DNA of 64,000 nt, taken from positions 1 through 64,000 of the forward strand of contig NZ_JAPYZV010000011.1 of assembly GCF_027812955.1 (NCBI RefSeq). Reading direction: 5' to 3'. This stretch comes from Pedococcus sp. 5OH_020. GTDB taxonomy: Bacteria; Actinomycetota; Actinomycetes; Actinomycetales; Dermatophilaceae. This document shows, in pieces, positions 53,299 to 61,862 of the stretch (the stretch's first letter is position 1; every line of letters begins with the position of its first letter). The translations under genes and the position numbers were made by a program. The notes beneath the pieces were generated by a model. The model was not told the DNA's origin and ran no database searches. It was given only the letters and a program-made list of their open reading frames with translations.

Positions 53299-53316
53299 AG
53301 TCGAGAGGATCGCGTT

Positions 53317-53757
53317 ATGGCCACCGAGCGTTTCTTGAATGAAGCCACCCGGGCCGCGTTGAACAAGAGTCAGGTCATCGATCTGACGACGACGGGCCGG
53401 CGGACGGGCCAACTGCGGCGCATCGAGATCTTCCTGCACAACGACCACGGCCAACTGTTCATTACCGGGATGCCGCGGGCTGACCGTACGCGTGACTGGA
53501 TCTACAACATCGAAGCCGACCCCCACGTCGCTATCCACCTGAAGCAGTCGGTCATCGCGGACGTGCCCGCGACGGCGCGAGTCATCACTGATCCCAGCGA
53601 ACGCCGGCCCTTCATCGAGGCGGCCGCCAGGCGATGGGGTCGCACGGACGTTCCGGACATGCTCCAACACAGTCCACTCATCGTGCTTACGGTCGACGAC
53701 TCCTCCGACCATCCGATTCTGTCGCAGCGGCTGGACACTGCCGCAGACGAAGGCTGA
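53317..53757 (+). CDS. Nitroreductase/deazaflavin-dependent (DDN-type) family protein
   Basis: A 146-residue split-barrel flavin-type protein. FLNEATRAALNKSQVIDLTT followed by TTGRRTGQLRRIEIFLHNDH is the DDN/FDOR signature (TxGRxTGxxR). FITGMPRADRTRDWIYNIEA, DPHVAIHLKQSVIADVPATA and RVITDPSERRPFIEAAARRW follow. Such proteins bind F420, FMN or heme and reduce small molecules; actinobacterial members are often F420-dependent. Cofactor and substrate are not decided by the sequence. GAGAGG upstream supports the ATG at 53317. Confidence 0.82.
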   Translation: MATERFLNEATRAALNKSQVIDLTTTGRRTGQLRRIEIFLHNDHGQLFITGMPRADRTRDWIYNIEADPHVAIHLKQSVIADVPATARVITDPSERRPFIEAAARRWGRTDVPDMLQHSPLIVLTVDDSSDHPILSQRLDTAADEG

Positions 53758-53927
53758 TGAGTCACACCGCCGCCTACCCCCTCCTCGCGGGGCGTGATCG
53801 CTTGGAGCAGACCCGGAGCAGGAGTGGTCTGACGCTGTCCTCCAAGGGAGGCAGACTGTTCTCCTCCCTTTCGCACGGCGACCACGAAAATCGTCGGTCA
53901 TTCCTCCCCTCGTGACAGGAGCCCCGC

Positions 53928-54356
53928 ATGCGAGCGCAGATCTTCTTCATCACCCTGGGTGTCGATGACCTCGACCGGGCCCTGAGCTTCTACCGTGATG
54001 GGCTGGGTTGGCCGACTGAGGGAGTGGTGGGCGGCGAGTTCCACGATGAGGTCACCGGCGCGGACGGGACCATCGCCTTCGTCACCCTCGAGGGTGGCCA
54101 GAAGCTCGGCCTCTACGAGCGCACGAACCTAGCCAAAGATGCCAACCTGCCACCTGGTCACCCGAGCTCGACCGAGTTCAGTCTCGGCCTCCCGGCCACA
54201 TCCCGAGAAGAGGTCGACGCGATGCTCGAGCAAGCCAGCCGCGCGGGCGCGACGCTGACCGCCCCGGCCCACATGCGGCCCTTCGGCGTCTACTCCGGCT
54301 ACTTCACCGATCCCGACGGGCACCTCTTCGAGGTTGTCTGGGACAGCAACGCCTAG
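53928..54356 (+). CDS. VOC family (glyoxalase/bleomycin resistance-like) protein
   Basis: A 142-residue protein with the paired beta-alpha-beta-beta-beta modules of the vicinal oxygen chelate fold. The first module has FFITLGVDDLDRALSFYRDG with GLGWPTEGV. The second has FSLGLPATSREEVDAMLEQA and GYFTDPDGHLFEVVWD with the metal-binding Glu near the C-terminus. It may bind a small toxic compound or act as a lyase or dioxygenase; nothing in context narrows this. Start ATG 53928 follows ACAGGAG. Confidence 0.88.
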   Translation: MRAQIFFITLGVDDLDRALSFYRDGLGWPTEGVVGGEFHDEVTGADGTIAFVTLEGGQKLGLYERTNLAKDANLPPGHPSSTEFSLGLPATSREEVDAMLEQASRAGATLTAPAHMRPFGVYSGYFTDPDGHLFEVVWDSNA

Positions 54357-54381
54357 TACGACGACTGACCACGTGCGGCGC

Positions 54382-54387
54382 TAGGCT
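54382..54387 (+). promoter_or_regulatory. -10 box, leaderless MmcQ/YjbR gene
   Basis: TAGGCT ends 6 bases before ATG 54394, with no ribosome site between. Confidence 0.5.
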
Positions 54388-54393
54388 GGCACG

Positions 54394-54789
54394 ATGGCCG
54401 ATCTCGGGGGCGTCGAACGGCTTGCGGCGATGCTGCCGCAGACCTCCGTAGGGGTCAGGCACGGCCAGCGCACGTGGGCGGTGGCGGGCCAGGTGTTCGC
54501 CTGGGAGCGTCCGTTCAGCAAGGCCGACATCAGGCGCTTCGCTGGCGATCCGGTGCCCGAGGGTCCCATCCTTGCCTTGGTGACCGATGGGCTTGAGGAC
54601 AAGGAGTCGCTTCTCCAGGCACACCGCGGTTACCTGTTCACGATCCCGCACTTCGAGGGGTATCCGGCGGTCCTGGTGCAGCTGGCGAATGCGAGCGAAA
54701 CCGACCTTCGAGAGGCATTGCTCGATGCGTGGCTGGTCCACGCCCCCGCCGAGCTGGCTCGCTCTTACCTTGCGCAGCACCGCACGTAG
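54394..54789 (+). CDS. MmcQ/YjbR family protein
   Basis: A 131-residue protein of the MmcQ/YjbR (CyaY-like fold) family. MADLGGVERLAAMLPQTSVG, TWAVAGQVFAWERPF and then ILALVTDGLEDKESLLQAHR with the final helix LLDAWLVHAPAELARSYL. Members are small, possibly DNA-binding proteins of unknown role. It is probably monocistronic from a leaderless promoter 38 bases after the VOC gene. Confidence 0.82.
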   Translation: MADLGGVERLAAMLPQTSVGVRHGQRTWAVAGQVFAWERPFSKADIRRFAGDPVPEGPILALVTDGLEDKESLLQAHRGYLFTIPHFEGYPAVLVQLANASETDLREALLDAWLVHAPAELARSYLAQHRT

Positions 54790-55074
54790 CCGACCAGGGA
54801 GACGAGATAGGTCTCAGGAAGAGCGCTCCTCGCGATCCGCATCTCGGGCGTCGCGAGTCGGATTCCTTCGCCAGTGAGGCACTCCACCGCTATGGGCTGG
54901 CTCGTGGTCTCCGTCGTGACGCGAACGTCTTGGCCTTGCTCTTCCTGCGCCCTGGCATGGCAGCCCGGACCCCGACAGGTCGGCCGTTCGGTCGGAGTTG
55001 TCCCGGATTGGGCTCGCCCGCCTGTGCCGCGGGTTAGCCTCAACCCGCTCATTCCACACATCTCTGGAGGACCG

Positions 55075-58000
55075 GTGCGCCGCGCTACCACGACGATGGC
55101 GCTCGTGCCCGCCCTCCTTGCCGCGGTGCTCGTTCTCCCCGGTGCATCCGCTGCGGCGGCTCCCGGCGACGGCACCCCGGCGTCGACCGGGTCGTCCAAC
55201 GTGGTTGTCGGCGGCGGGCCCGGGTGGTCGGGGCCCGCGTCACGCGCCCAAGCAGGGTATGTCGAGCGCCTGACGCTGGCCCCGGACGGGTCGGTGCTGG
55301 TGGTCAACAGCGATGACCTGCTGCGGGTGGACCCGGTGCGCGATCACGTCACCGTGGTCGAGACGTTCGACCCGGATCTGCAGCACGGGGCCCTCGACGT
55401 GGCCGTGCACGACGGCACGACCTACCTCCTCACACGGTGGGGTGTCGACCGTCTCGACGCATTGGGAGCCCGGAGCCGGCTCCTGACCCAGAGCCAGGAC
55501 CCTGACAACGCCATAGCTGTGGGCGCTGACGGCGTCGTCTGGGTTGCCGGCTCCAACTTCGTCGAGCGCATCCTTCCGGACGGCAGCTCCTCGGTCGTTC
55601 CAGGCACGACGGCCATGCGCATCAGCGACATCGTGGTCACTGCTGACGGGACCACGGCCTATGTCCTGGACCACGCCGAGCAGCGCGATGGCATCTACAG
55701 GGTAAGCGAGTCAGGGGTCGGGGAGAGGGTCGCCGGCACCGGCTCCCCGTCCGACGGCCTCAAGTCCGGTGGGCAGCCGGCCACGAACACCTCGATGGCA
55801 TCGGTCGGACGCATCAGCCTTGACGGCAACACCTTGACGGTCTCGTCGAGGGAGTACCAGATGGTCGGCACCTTCCCGATCGGTGGCGTGGTCAGCGTGA
55901 CGTCGCGCGGCGCCTACGCCGGTCCTGTCGACAGCCGGGAGGGCGCCACGGTCGCAGTCCTGCGACCTGACATCGGCGACCAGGTCGTGCGCCTCACGCC
56001 GACCAGCTCCTCCCGGCTCCTCGGTGTCGACCCGGCCCAGAACTGGTCGCCGGACGGTGTCCTGGCTGCTGAGGGCTTCACCGGCAGCCTCCGTGGCGCC
56101 GCACCGATCGACGACACGCGCCTGGTGTTCGCTACCGCGAGCGGCATGGTCCGCGAGGTGGATGCCGACGGTCGACTGCACACCCGCGTCACGCTCCCTC
56201 CGCTGACGACGCGGGGCAAGGTCGCCGCCGCACCAGACGGGACGGCATACGTCGTCAACGATGCAGGACGCGTCGTGCGCGTGCCGGTCAGCGGACCCGC
56301 GCTGGTTCTTCCCATCTCGGCGACGGCTTCGGATGTCGAGGTACTCCCCGACGGCCGACTGGCCATCGCGGATGCTGCGGATGCGCGAGTCGTCGTCACG
56401 CAGCCCGACGGCACCGCAGCCGTGTCGTTGGCGGGCTTCGCCGCCCCACCGACCGACCTGGGCCTCGACGGCTCCTCCCTGCTGGTCGCGAACGACGGGC
56501 TTCGTCGGGTGGGCCTCGGCGGAAGCATCGACACACTGCTCACGGGTGGGCATCCCACGAGCGCCCTGCGGGCCCGCGACGGCATCTGGACCGGCCGCCT
56601 GCACGCGCCCGACACCGCGGCGATGGTGCTCCATCCCGGTGGTGGCCTCGGGGCTCTGCGTGCCATGTACGACCTCGGCCGGCAGGCGCAGGCTGACGAA
56701 TCGGGTGACGTGCTGGTCACCAGCGGCGCCACCGTGGTGCGGGTCACCGACGGCGCCGGCGTGCCGGAGGCGGCAGCCCCGCAGATCACCGCGACGCCCG
56801 GTGAGGGCCGGGTGACCCTGGGCGGCATGGACCCCTTCCAGCCCTATGGATACATCGTTCGCGCCAAGCGAGGGTCACAGCCACCGCGCGACCTATGGGA
56901 CGGCGAGTTCGCTGGGGCGTCCGCGACCGTCTTCCAGATCGGCGGCACGCTGCTCGTGCCGGGTGAGCAGTGGACCTTCGCGGTCTTCGAGAGCTACGCC
57001 GTGGATGCCGGACCCAACACCGCAGCAATCTCGTGGACACCTGGCTCGGTCGCGACCGCGGCCGCGGCACCGGACACGACGCCGCCACCCCTGCCCACGG
57101 ACCGCAGGCTCTACACCGACCACGAGCAGGTCCGGCTCACCTACCAGGACCCCAGCGCCTGGTGGGATGACACGGCCATCGACTTCGACCACACGGTGGT
57201 GCTGTACTCGGTCGGGACGACCCCGCCCCTGACGCCGGTCCAGGGCGTTGGTCTGGACGTGGGGCCCGGCACTGGGCTCCACGACGTCAGTGTGCCGAAC
57301 CCGGTCCGTGGCCAGGACTACGGTCTCAGCGTCTTCTCGCTCGACTTCCGGGGCAACTACAGCCGCTGGAGCACGGTGGCTCGCCTCGACTTCGACCCGC
57401 CCGGCGTCGTGACCGACGTGTCCGTCAGCCCCGCGTTCCGTTCCGCCGTCGTGACGTTCACGCCACCCACGGACGACGACTACCGCGGCGTGGCCTTCAC
57501 GATCGCTCCCGGCGACACCCCTGCCGCGCTTCCGGGTGACGCGTCATTCTTCACCACGACCGAGCTCCGGCCGGGCAACCTGGCGATGGGCTCGACCTAC
57601 ACCATCTCGATCTGGACTCAGGATCGGGTCGGCAACGTGTCGGTTCCTGTGACGCGCACCTTCCGTACCCTGCTCGACGCGACGCCCCCCGGAGCCGTGA
57701 CGGGGCTCACCGCGGAAGGCGGCAGCTACAGCGTCACCGCTCGCTGGACGAACCCCTCGGATGCCGACCTTGCCGTCGCCGTGGCCGAGCTCGTAGACCC
57801 GGCGACGGGCGCCACTACTGCCTGTCCGAGCCTCGGTGCCGACAAGGCGTCGTGCGCCTGGCGTATCAAGGGCGACGCCACGCGGACCGTCCGCGTGCGG
57901 GCCAAGGACGTCAACGACAACCTCTCCGACCCCTCCGAAGTCACCGTCACCACCCTCCCGGACAGCAACGGGACGCCGAGCGTCCCCGAGCCGGTCACCT

Positions 58001-59406
58001 GGACCGCAGACGGACCCACGAACGTCACCGTGCGACTGCCCAAGCCTGACTACGTCGACCTGAGCAGCTTCTCCTACTCCCTGCGTCCGAGCGGTCAGCC
58101 GACCGCACCTTCGCTCCGCTTGGGGACGCTGATGACCTCAGCGAGCAGCATCGCGAAGTCGATCAGCCTGCCGGACTCAGGTGACGAGTACGACCTGTTC
58201 CTGAACATCTACGACCTCAACGGCAACCACGGTGAGAAGGTGCTCGTCGGGGTGCACGGAGGGGCCGCGTCCAATGGGCGGCCCTCGCCGCCGAGCGACC
58301 TCACGGTGACGACGCCGCACGACAACACTGTCGATGCCACGTGGCGCACGAGCCCGTGGTCGAACCCGGTGACCGAGTGGGTCGCCACGGCCACCTCCGG
58401 GGACGGGCTCGTGCTCCGGACCGTGCGTCTGCCCGGGACCACGACCCACGTCAGCTTCGGAGACCTCCCGGGACGCCAGAGCTGGTCCATCGCCGTGTAC
58501 GGCAACAACGGCGCGGGTAGTGGCACTGCCGGCGCGGCGCAGGGCGTCCTGGTGGGCGACTCCACCGCTCCACCCCGGGTGACCGCTCTAGCCAGCACAC
58601 CGGCATACGACACCGCCACGCTGCGGTGGACGAACCCGTCGGCCTTCGACTTCGCCAAGGTCGTCGTGGCCCGCACTGACCTGACCACCGGGACCGGTGT
58701 GACGCTCTACTCCGGGACCGGTGTGACGGCGAGCTCGACGGGCCTGGTCGCGGGTCGTCGCTATACCTACAACGTCCGGTCCTTCGACGCGCTGGGCAAC
58801 GTCTCGTTGCCGACAGCGCTCACCACCACCCAGACGGCCGCGTCGCTCATCGTGCCGTCGACCATCCGGTACGGCTCCTCAGTGCGCGCCTCAGGAGCTC
58901 TCACTCTCTCCGGCAAGGTCCTGACCGGTCGTGCGGTCAACCTGTACGCCCAGAAGCTGGGTGCGACGACCTGGTCGAGGGTCGCCTCGACCACGACCTC
59001 CTCGACAGGGACCTTTGCCTTGACCGCCAAGCCGACTGTCAACACGCGCTACCGCGTGGGGTATGCCGGGAGTGGCACGACCGGGGGTTCGTACAGCGTC
59101 GCTCGGACCGTGTCCGTTGCCCCGGTGACGAGCATCACGGCGAGCCGGACCTCCTTGGGTCTCGGCGGAACCGTGTCGTTGACCATCTCCGTCTCGCCGA
59201 ACCATGCAGGACGGGTGGTGTCACTGCAGCGCTGGAGCGGCACCCGGTGGGTGACCTTGACGACCCGCACGCTGGGCAGCTCGAGCACGGCGTCGGCCAC
59301 CATCAAGCCCACCACCCGCGGCTATAGCTCGTACCGCTGGTACCTCCCCGCCCACACGGACCACTCAGGCAGTGTCAGCGTGACCCTCAAGGTCCGCGTC
59401 TGGTGA
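55075..59406 (+). CDS. Large secreted multidomain protein (beta-propeller, FN3 and Ig-like repeats)
   Basis: A 1443-residue exported protein. The start is the GTG at 55075 after TGGAGG, giving the signal MALVPALLAAVLVLPGASAA. Residues about 55-540 are repeats of an NHL/SMP-30-like propeller (YVERLTLAPDGSVLVVNSDD, ISDIVVTADGTTAYVLDHAE, VEVLPDGRLAIADAADARVV). About 570-1230 hold roughly six FN3-type modules (PPGVVTDVSVSPAFRSAVVT, PPGAVTGLTAEGGSYSVTAR, PPRVTALASTPAYDTATLRW). The last 190 residues are two bacterial Ig-like repeats (STIRYGSSVRASGALTLSGK, TSLGLGGTVSLTISVSPNHA). No LPxTG, lipobox or catalytic domain is seen. A binding or adhesive role is likely. Confidence 0.8.
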   Translation: MRRATTTMALVPALLAAVLVLPGASAAAAPGDGTPASTGSSNVVVGGGPGWSGPASRAQAGYVERLTLAPDGSVLVVNSDDLLRVDPVRDHVTVVETFDPDLQHGALDVAVHDGTTYLLTRWGVDRLDALGARSRLLTQSQDPDNAIAVGADGVVWVAGSNFVERILPDGSSSVVPGTTAMRISDIVVTADGTTAYVLDHAEQRDGIYRVSESGVGERVAGTGSPSDGLKSGGQPATNTSMASVGRISLDGNTLTVSSREYQMVGTFPIGGVVSVTSRGAYAGPVDSREGATVAVLRPDIGDQVVRLTPTSSSRLLGVDPAQNWSPDGVLAAEGFTGSLRGAAPIDDTRLVFATASGMVREVDADGRLHTRVTLPPLTTRGKVAAAPDGTAYVVNDAGRVVRVPVSGPALVLPISATASDVEVLPDGRLAIADAADARVVVTQPDGTAAVSLAGFAAPPTDLGLDGSSLLVANDGLRRVGLGGSIDTLLTGGHPTSALRARDGIWTGRLHAPDTAAMVLHPGGGLGALRAMYDLGRQAQADESGDVLVTSGATVVRVTDGAGVPEAAAPQITATPGEGRVTLGGMDPFQPYGYIVRAKRGSQPPRDLWDGEFAGASATVFQIGGTLLVPGEQWTFAVFESYAVDAGPNTAAISWTPGSVATAAAAPDTTPPPLPTDRRLYTDHEQVRLTYQDPSAWWDDTAIDFDHTVVLYSVGTTPPLTPVQGVGLDVGPGTGLHDVSVPNPVRGQDYGLSVFSLDFRGNYSRWSTVARLDFDPPGVVTDVSVSPAFRSAVVTFTPPTDDDYRGVAFTIAPGDTPAALPGDASFFTTTELRPGNLAMGSTYTISIWTQDRVGNVSVPVTRTFRTLLDATPPGAVTGLTAEGGSYSVTARWTNPSDADLAVAVAELVDPATGATTACPSLGADKASCAWRIKGDATRTVRVRAKDVNDNLSDPSEVTVTTLPDSNGTPSVPEPVTWTADGPTNVTVRLPKPDYVDLSSFSYSLRPSGQPTAPSLRLGTLMTSASSIAKSISLPDSGDEYDLFLNIYDLNGNHGEKVLVGVHGGAASNGRPSPPSDLTVTTPHDNTVDATWRTSPWSNPVTEWVATATSGDGLVLRTVRLPGTTTHVSFGDLPGRQSWSIAVYGNNGAGSGTAGAAQGVLVGDSTAPPRVTALASTPAYDTATLRWTNPSAFDFAKVVVARTDLTTGTGVTLYSGTGVTASSTGLVAGRRYTYNVRSFDALGNVSLPTALTTTQTAASLIVPSTIRYGSSVRASGALTLSGKVLTGRAVNLYAQKLGATTWSRVASTTTSSTGTFALTAKPTVNTRYRVGYAGSGTTGGSYSVARTVSVAPVTSITASRTSLGLGGTVSLTISVSPNHAGRVVSLQRWSGTRWVTLTTRTLGSSSTASATIKPTTRGYSSYRWYLPAHTDHSGSVSVTLKVRVW

Positions 59407-59468
59407 GGAGCCCCTCGCCCGGGGGAGCCAACGGTGAGGAGTCGCACGACCTGCGACCGGCATGTCGC

Positions 59469-60371
59469 TCACTGCGCCGCTGTGTAGTGCGATGCGTCCC
59501 CTTCGATGACTCTGCTCTTCTCGCCAATGAGACTCACCGGCACGTCGCCCGCGACGGTCACCCGGTGAAGGCGGCGTGGCAGGTGGTCGTAGTTGTCGAT
59601 GGCGTAGTGCTGGGTGATCCGGTTGTCGAAGATGACGAGCTGGTCGGGTTCCCACGCGACGCGCACGATGTTCTCCGGCCGGGTGATGTAGGACTGGAAG
59701 AGCCGGATCAGGTCGCGGCTCTCCGAGGCGGACAGCCCGACCAGTCGCTGGGCGAAGCCGCCGAGGTAGAGCCCCTTCTCCCCAGTCTCTGGGTGCACGC
59801 GCACGACGGGGTGGGCCGTCCGGTAGGCGATGGAGGTGAACTCCCTGCGGTTGTCCTTCGCCTGGTCGTCGAGGGCCTCCTCGGGCTTGGCGTAGTCGTA
59901 GTCGTTGGTGTGGATCGCCCAGAGCGAGTCGGCGAGAAGCCGCAGCGGCTCGGGCAGCTCTCGGTATGCCGCGCCGGTGTTGGCGATCAGCGTCTCGCCA
60001 CCGTGCGGTGGAACGACCTTGCTGGACAGCGTCGTGGCTTTCGGCGGGGACTGCACGAAGGTGACGTCGGTGTGCCAGTGGTTGGCGATGCCCTTCTCGC
60101 TGTCCACGGGCAGGATTCGGGGTGCACCTGGCGCGGAAGCGACGGTCGGATGGGCTGTCGTGAGAGGGCCGAAGTGGGCGGCGAACCGCTCCTGCTGCTC
60201 GTCGGTGAGCGGGGCGCGGCGGAAGACGAGCGCCTTGTGCTCCAAGAGCGCCTGGTTGAGGAACTCGACCGTGTCCGCGTCCAGGTCGGCGGTGATGTCG
60301 ACGCCGACGATCTCGGCGCCGATGCGTCCGGTGATCTTGCGGACATCCCGGTCGGTGGCGATGGCGGTCAT
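59469..60371 (-). CDS. TauD/TfdA family Fe(II)/2-oxoglutarate dioxygenase
   Basis: A 300-residue oxygenase. The iron triad is H100 and D102 in ANHWHTDVTFVQ and a distal His near 256 in DNRITQHYAIDNY, with Arg in PRRLHRVTVAG holding 2-oxoglutarate. TauD-type enzymes hydroxylate the carbon next to sulfur (taurine) or oxygen and release sulfite or an alcohol. It is the last gene of an operon with an ABC importer and an FMN monooxygenase, overlapping the latter by 4 bases. A role in scavenging sulfur from organosulfur compounds is the natural reading; the exact substrate is open. Confidence 0.9.
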   Translation of the reverse strand: MTAIATDRDVRKITGRIGAEIVGVDITADLDADTVEFLNQALLEHKALVFRRAPLTDEQQERFAAHFGPLTTAHPTVASAPGAPRILPVDSEKGIANHWHTDVTFVQSPPKATTLSSKVVPPHGGETLIANTGAAYRELPEPLRLLADSLWAIHTNDYDYAKPEEALDDQAKDNRREFTSIAYRTAHPVVRVHPETGEKGLYLGGFAQRLVGLSASESRDLIRLFQSYITRPENIVRVAWEPDQLVIFDNRITQHYAIDNYDHLPRRLHRVTVAGDVPVSLIGEKSRVIEGDASHYTAAQ

Positions 60372-61825
60372 GCGGCGTTCTCCTTCGTCGTGAGGTCCTG
60401 CTCGGTCTGACCCTGCTCGGTATGGTCCCGGTCGGTGTGGTCCCGACCGGTCTGGTCCTGGTCGGTCTGGCGATGTTGCCTTTGGTGCTGCCGACTGAGG
60501 TTGGGGTTGGCCGGGCGGGCCAGCCCGTAGTGCTCCCGCAGCGTGCTACTCGTGTACTCGGTGCGGAACAGCCCGCGCCGCTGCAGCTCAGGGACGACCT
60601 GCTCGACGAAGTCGTCGAGCCCAGCCGGAAGTGTCGGCGGCATGATGTTGAAGCCGTCCGCCGCGCCCTCCTCGAACCACCCTTGGATCTGGTCGGCCAC
60701 CTGGACGGCGGTGCCGGCGAACACTCGGTGACCGCGCCCGCCGGCCAGCCGCTCGATGAGCTGGCGGACCGTGAGGCCCTCGCGGGCGGACAGGTCGAGC
60801 ACGAGCTGCTTGCGGCTCTGGTTGCCTTCGGTGCCCGCCGCCACGGGGGGTAGCGGCCCGTCGAGGTCGGCTTCGGTCAGCTCGTGGTCGAGCATGGTCG
60901 AAAGCTGCGCTAGGCCGTACGCCGGGTTGATCAGGCCGTTGAGCTCGGCCGCCTTCGCCTTCGCCTCTTCCTCGGTCCTGCCGATGATGGGGCTGATGCC
61001 GGGGAGCACGAGCAGATCCTGGGGTCGACGACCGTGCGCGGCGAGGCGGGCCTTGAGGTCGGCGTAGAACTCCTGCGCCTCCTCCAAGGTCTGCTGTGCG
61101 GTGAAGACGGCCTCGGCGAACCGGGCTGCGTACTCCTTGCCCGACTCGCTGGACCCGGCCTGCACGAGCAGCGGGTAGCCCTGGACGGGCCGGCGGATGT
61201 TGAGCGGGCCGCGGACTTCGAAGTGCTCGCCCTTGTGGTTGATCGGGGCGATCAGGTTGGTGTCGGCGTAGATGCCGGACGCCTTGTCCGCGATGACGGC
61301 CTCGTCGTCGAAGGAGTCCCACAGCGCCTGGGCGAGCTGGACGAACTCGGTTGCCCGCGCATACCGCGCCTCGTGGTCCGGGCGACTCTTCAGGCCGAAG
61401 TTTCCGGCCTCGTCCTGCCCGGCGCTGGTGACGATGTTCCACCCGGCCCGTCCGCCGCTGAGGTGGTCGAGCGAGGCGAACGCACGAGCCAGCGTGTACG
61501 GGTGGTTGTAGGTCGTCGACGCCGTGGCGATGAGCCCCACGTGGGTCGTCGAGGCGGCCAGGGCCGACAGCAGGGTGAGCGGTTCGAACGCGCTGTGCGT
61601 GTTGTGCTTCACGTTGCCGTGCAGGGCGACGCCGTCGGCGAAGAAGACCGAGTCGAGCAGGCCGCGCTCGGCCGTCCGGGCGATGTCGACATAGTGCTGG
61701 AGGGTGAGGGCCCGGGCCGGTTCGACGTCAGGGTGACGCCAGGCTGCCTCGTGGTGCCCGGTGGACAGGATGAAGGCGTTGAGATGGAGCGCTCTGGGCG
61801 CCGCCGACGTGGGAGTTGAAGACAT
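60368..61825 (-). CDS. LLM-class FMN monooxygenase (NtaA/SnaA/DszA family)
   Basis: A 485-residue flavin-dependent monooxygenase of the NtaA/SnaA/DszA/SfnG group. LHLNAFILSTGHHEAAWRHP opens the barrel; LLDSVFFADGVALHGN, DHLSGGRAGWNIVTSAGQDE and GNFGLKSRPDHEARYARA are family signatures, and RPVQGYPLLVQAGSSESGKE is near 215. It needs reduced FMN from a partner reductase not in the window. Relatives desulfurise sulfones or oxidise chelators. The final 40 residues are a polar tail of five-residue repeats (QTDQD, QTGRD, HTDRD, HTEQG, QTEQD), which family members normally lack. Confidence 0.9.
   Translation of the reverse strand: MSSTPTSAAPRALHLNAFILSTGHHEAAWRHPDVEPARALTLQHYVDIARTAERGLLDSVFFADGVALHGNVKHNTHSAFEPLTLLSALAASTTHVGLIATASTTYNHPYTLARAFASLDHLSGGRAGWNIVTSAGQDEAGNFGLKSRPDHEARYARATEFVQLAQALWDSFDDEAVIADKASGIYADTNLIAPINHKGEHFEVRGPLNIRRPVQGYPLLVQAGSSESGKEYAARFAEAVFTAQQTLEEAQEFYADLKARLAAHGRRPQDLLVLPGISPIIGRTEEEAKAKAAELNGLINPAYGLAQLSTMLDHELTEADLDGPLPPVAAGTEGNQSRKQLVLDLSAREGLTVRQLIERLAGGRGHRVFAGTAVQVADQIQGWFEEGAADGFNIMPPTLPAGLDDFVEQVVPELQRRGLFRTEYTSSTLREHYGLARPANPNLSRQHQRQHRQTDQDQTGRDHTDRDHTEQGQTEQDLTTKENAA
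60394..60468 (-). repeat. 15-bp in-frame tandem repeats in the monooxygenase C-terminus
   Basis: Five 15-base units (60394-60408, 60409-60423, 60424-60438, 60439-60453, 60454-60468), of the form GGTCCTGGTCGGTCT on the plus strand, encode five repeats of a Q/D/H-T-rich pentapeptide. They stay in frame and end 19 codons before the last unit boundary with the TauD start overlap. Confidence 0.8.
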
Positions 61826-61862
61826 GGATCGTGTTTCCTTCCAAGGGTTCTTGTGGCGATGG

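Noticed and set aside
54790-55074. Extension of the large secreted protein upstream to 54874
   Set aside because: The frame is open, but the GTG at 55075 has TGGAGG at proper spacing and is followed at once by a signal peptide; the upstream part would bury the signal.
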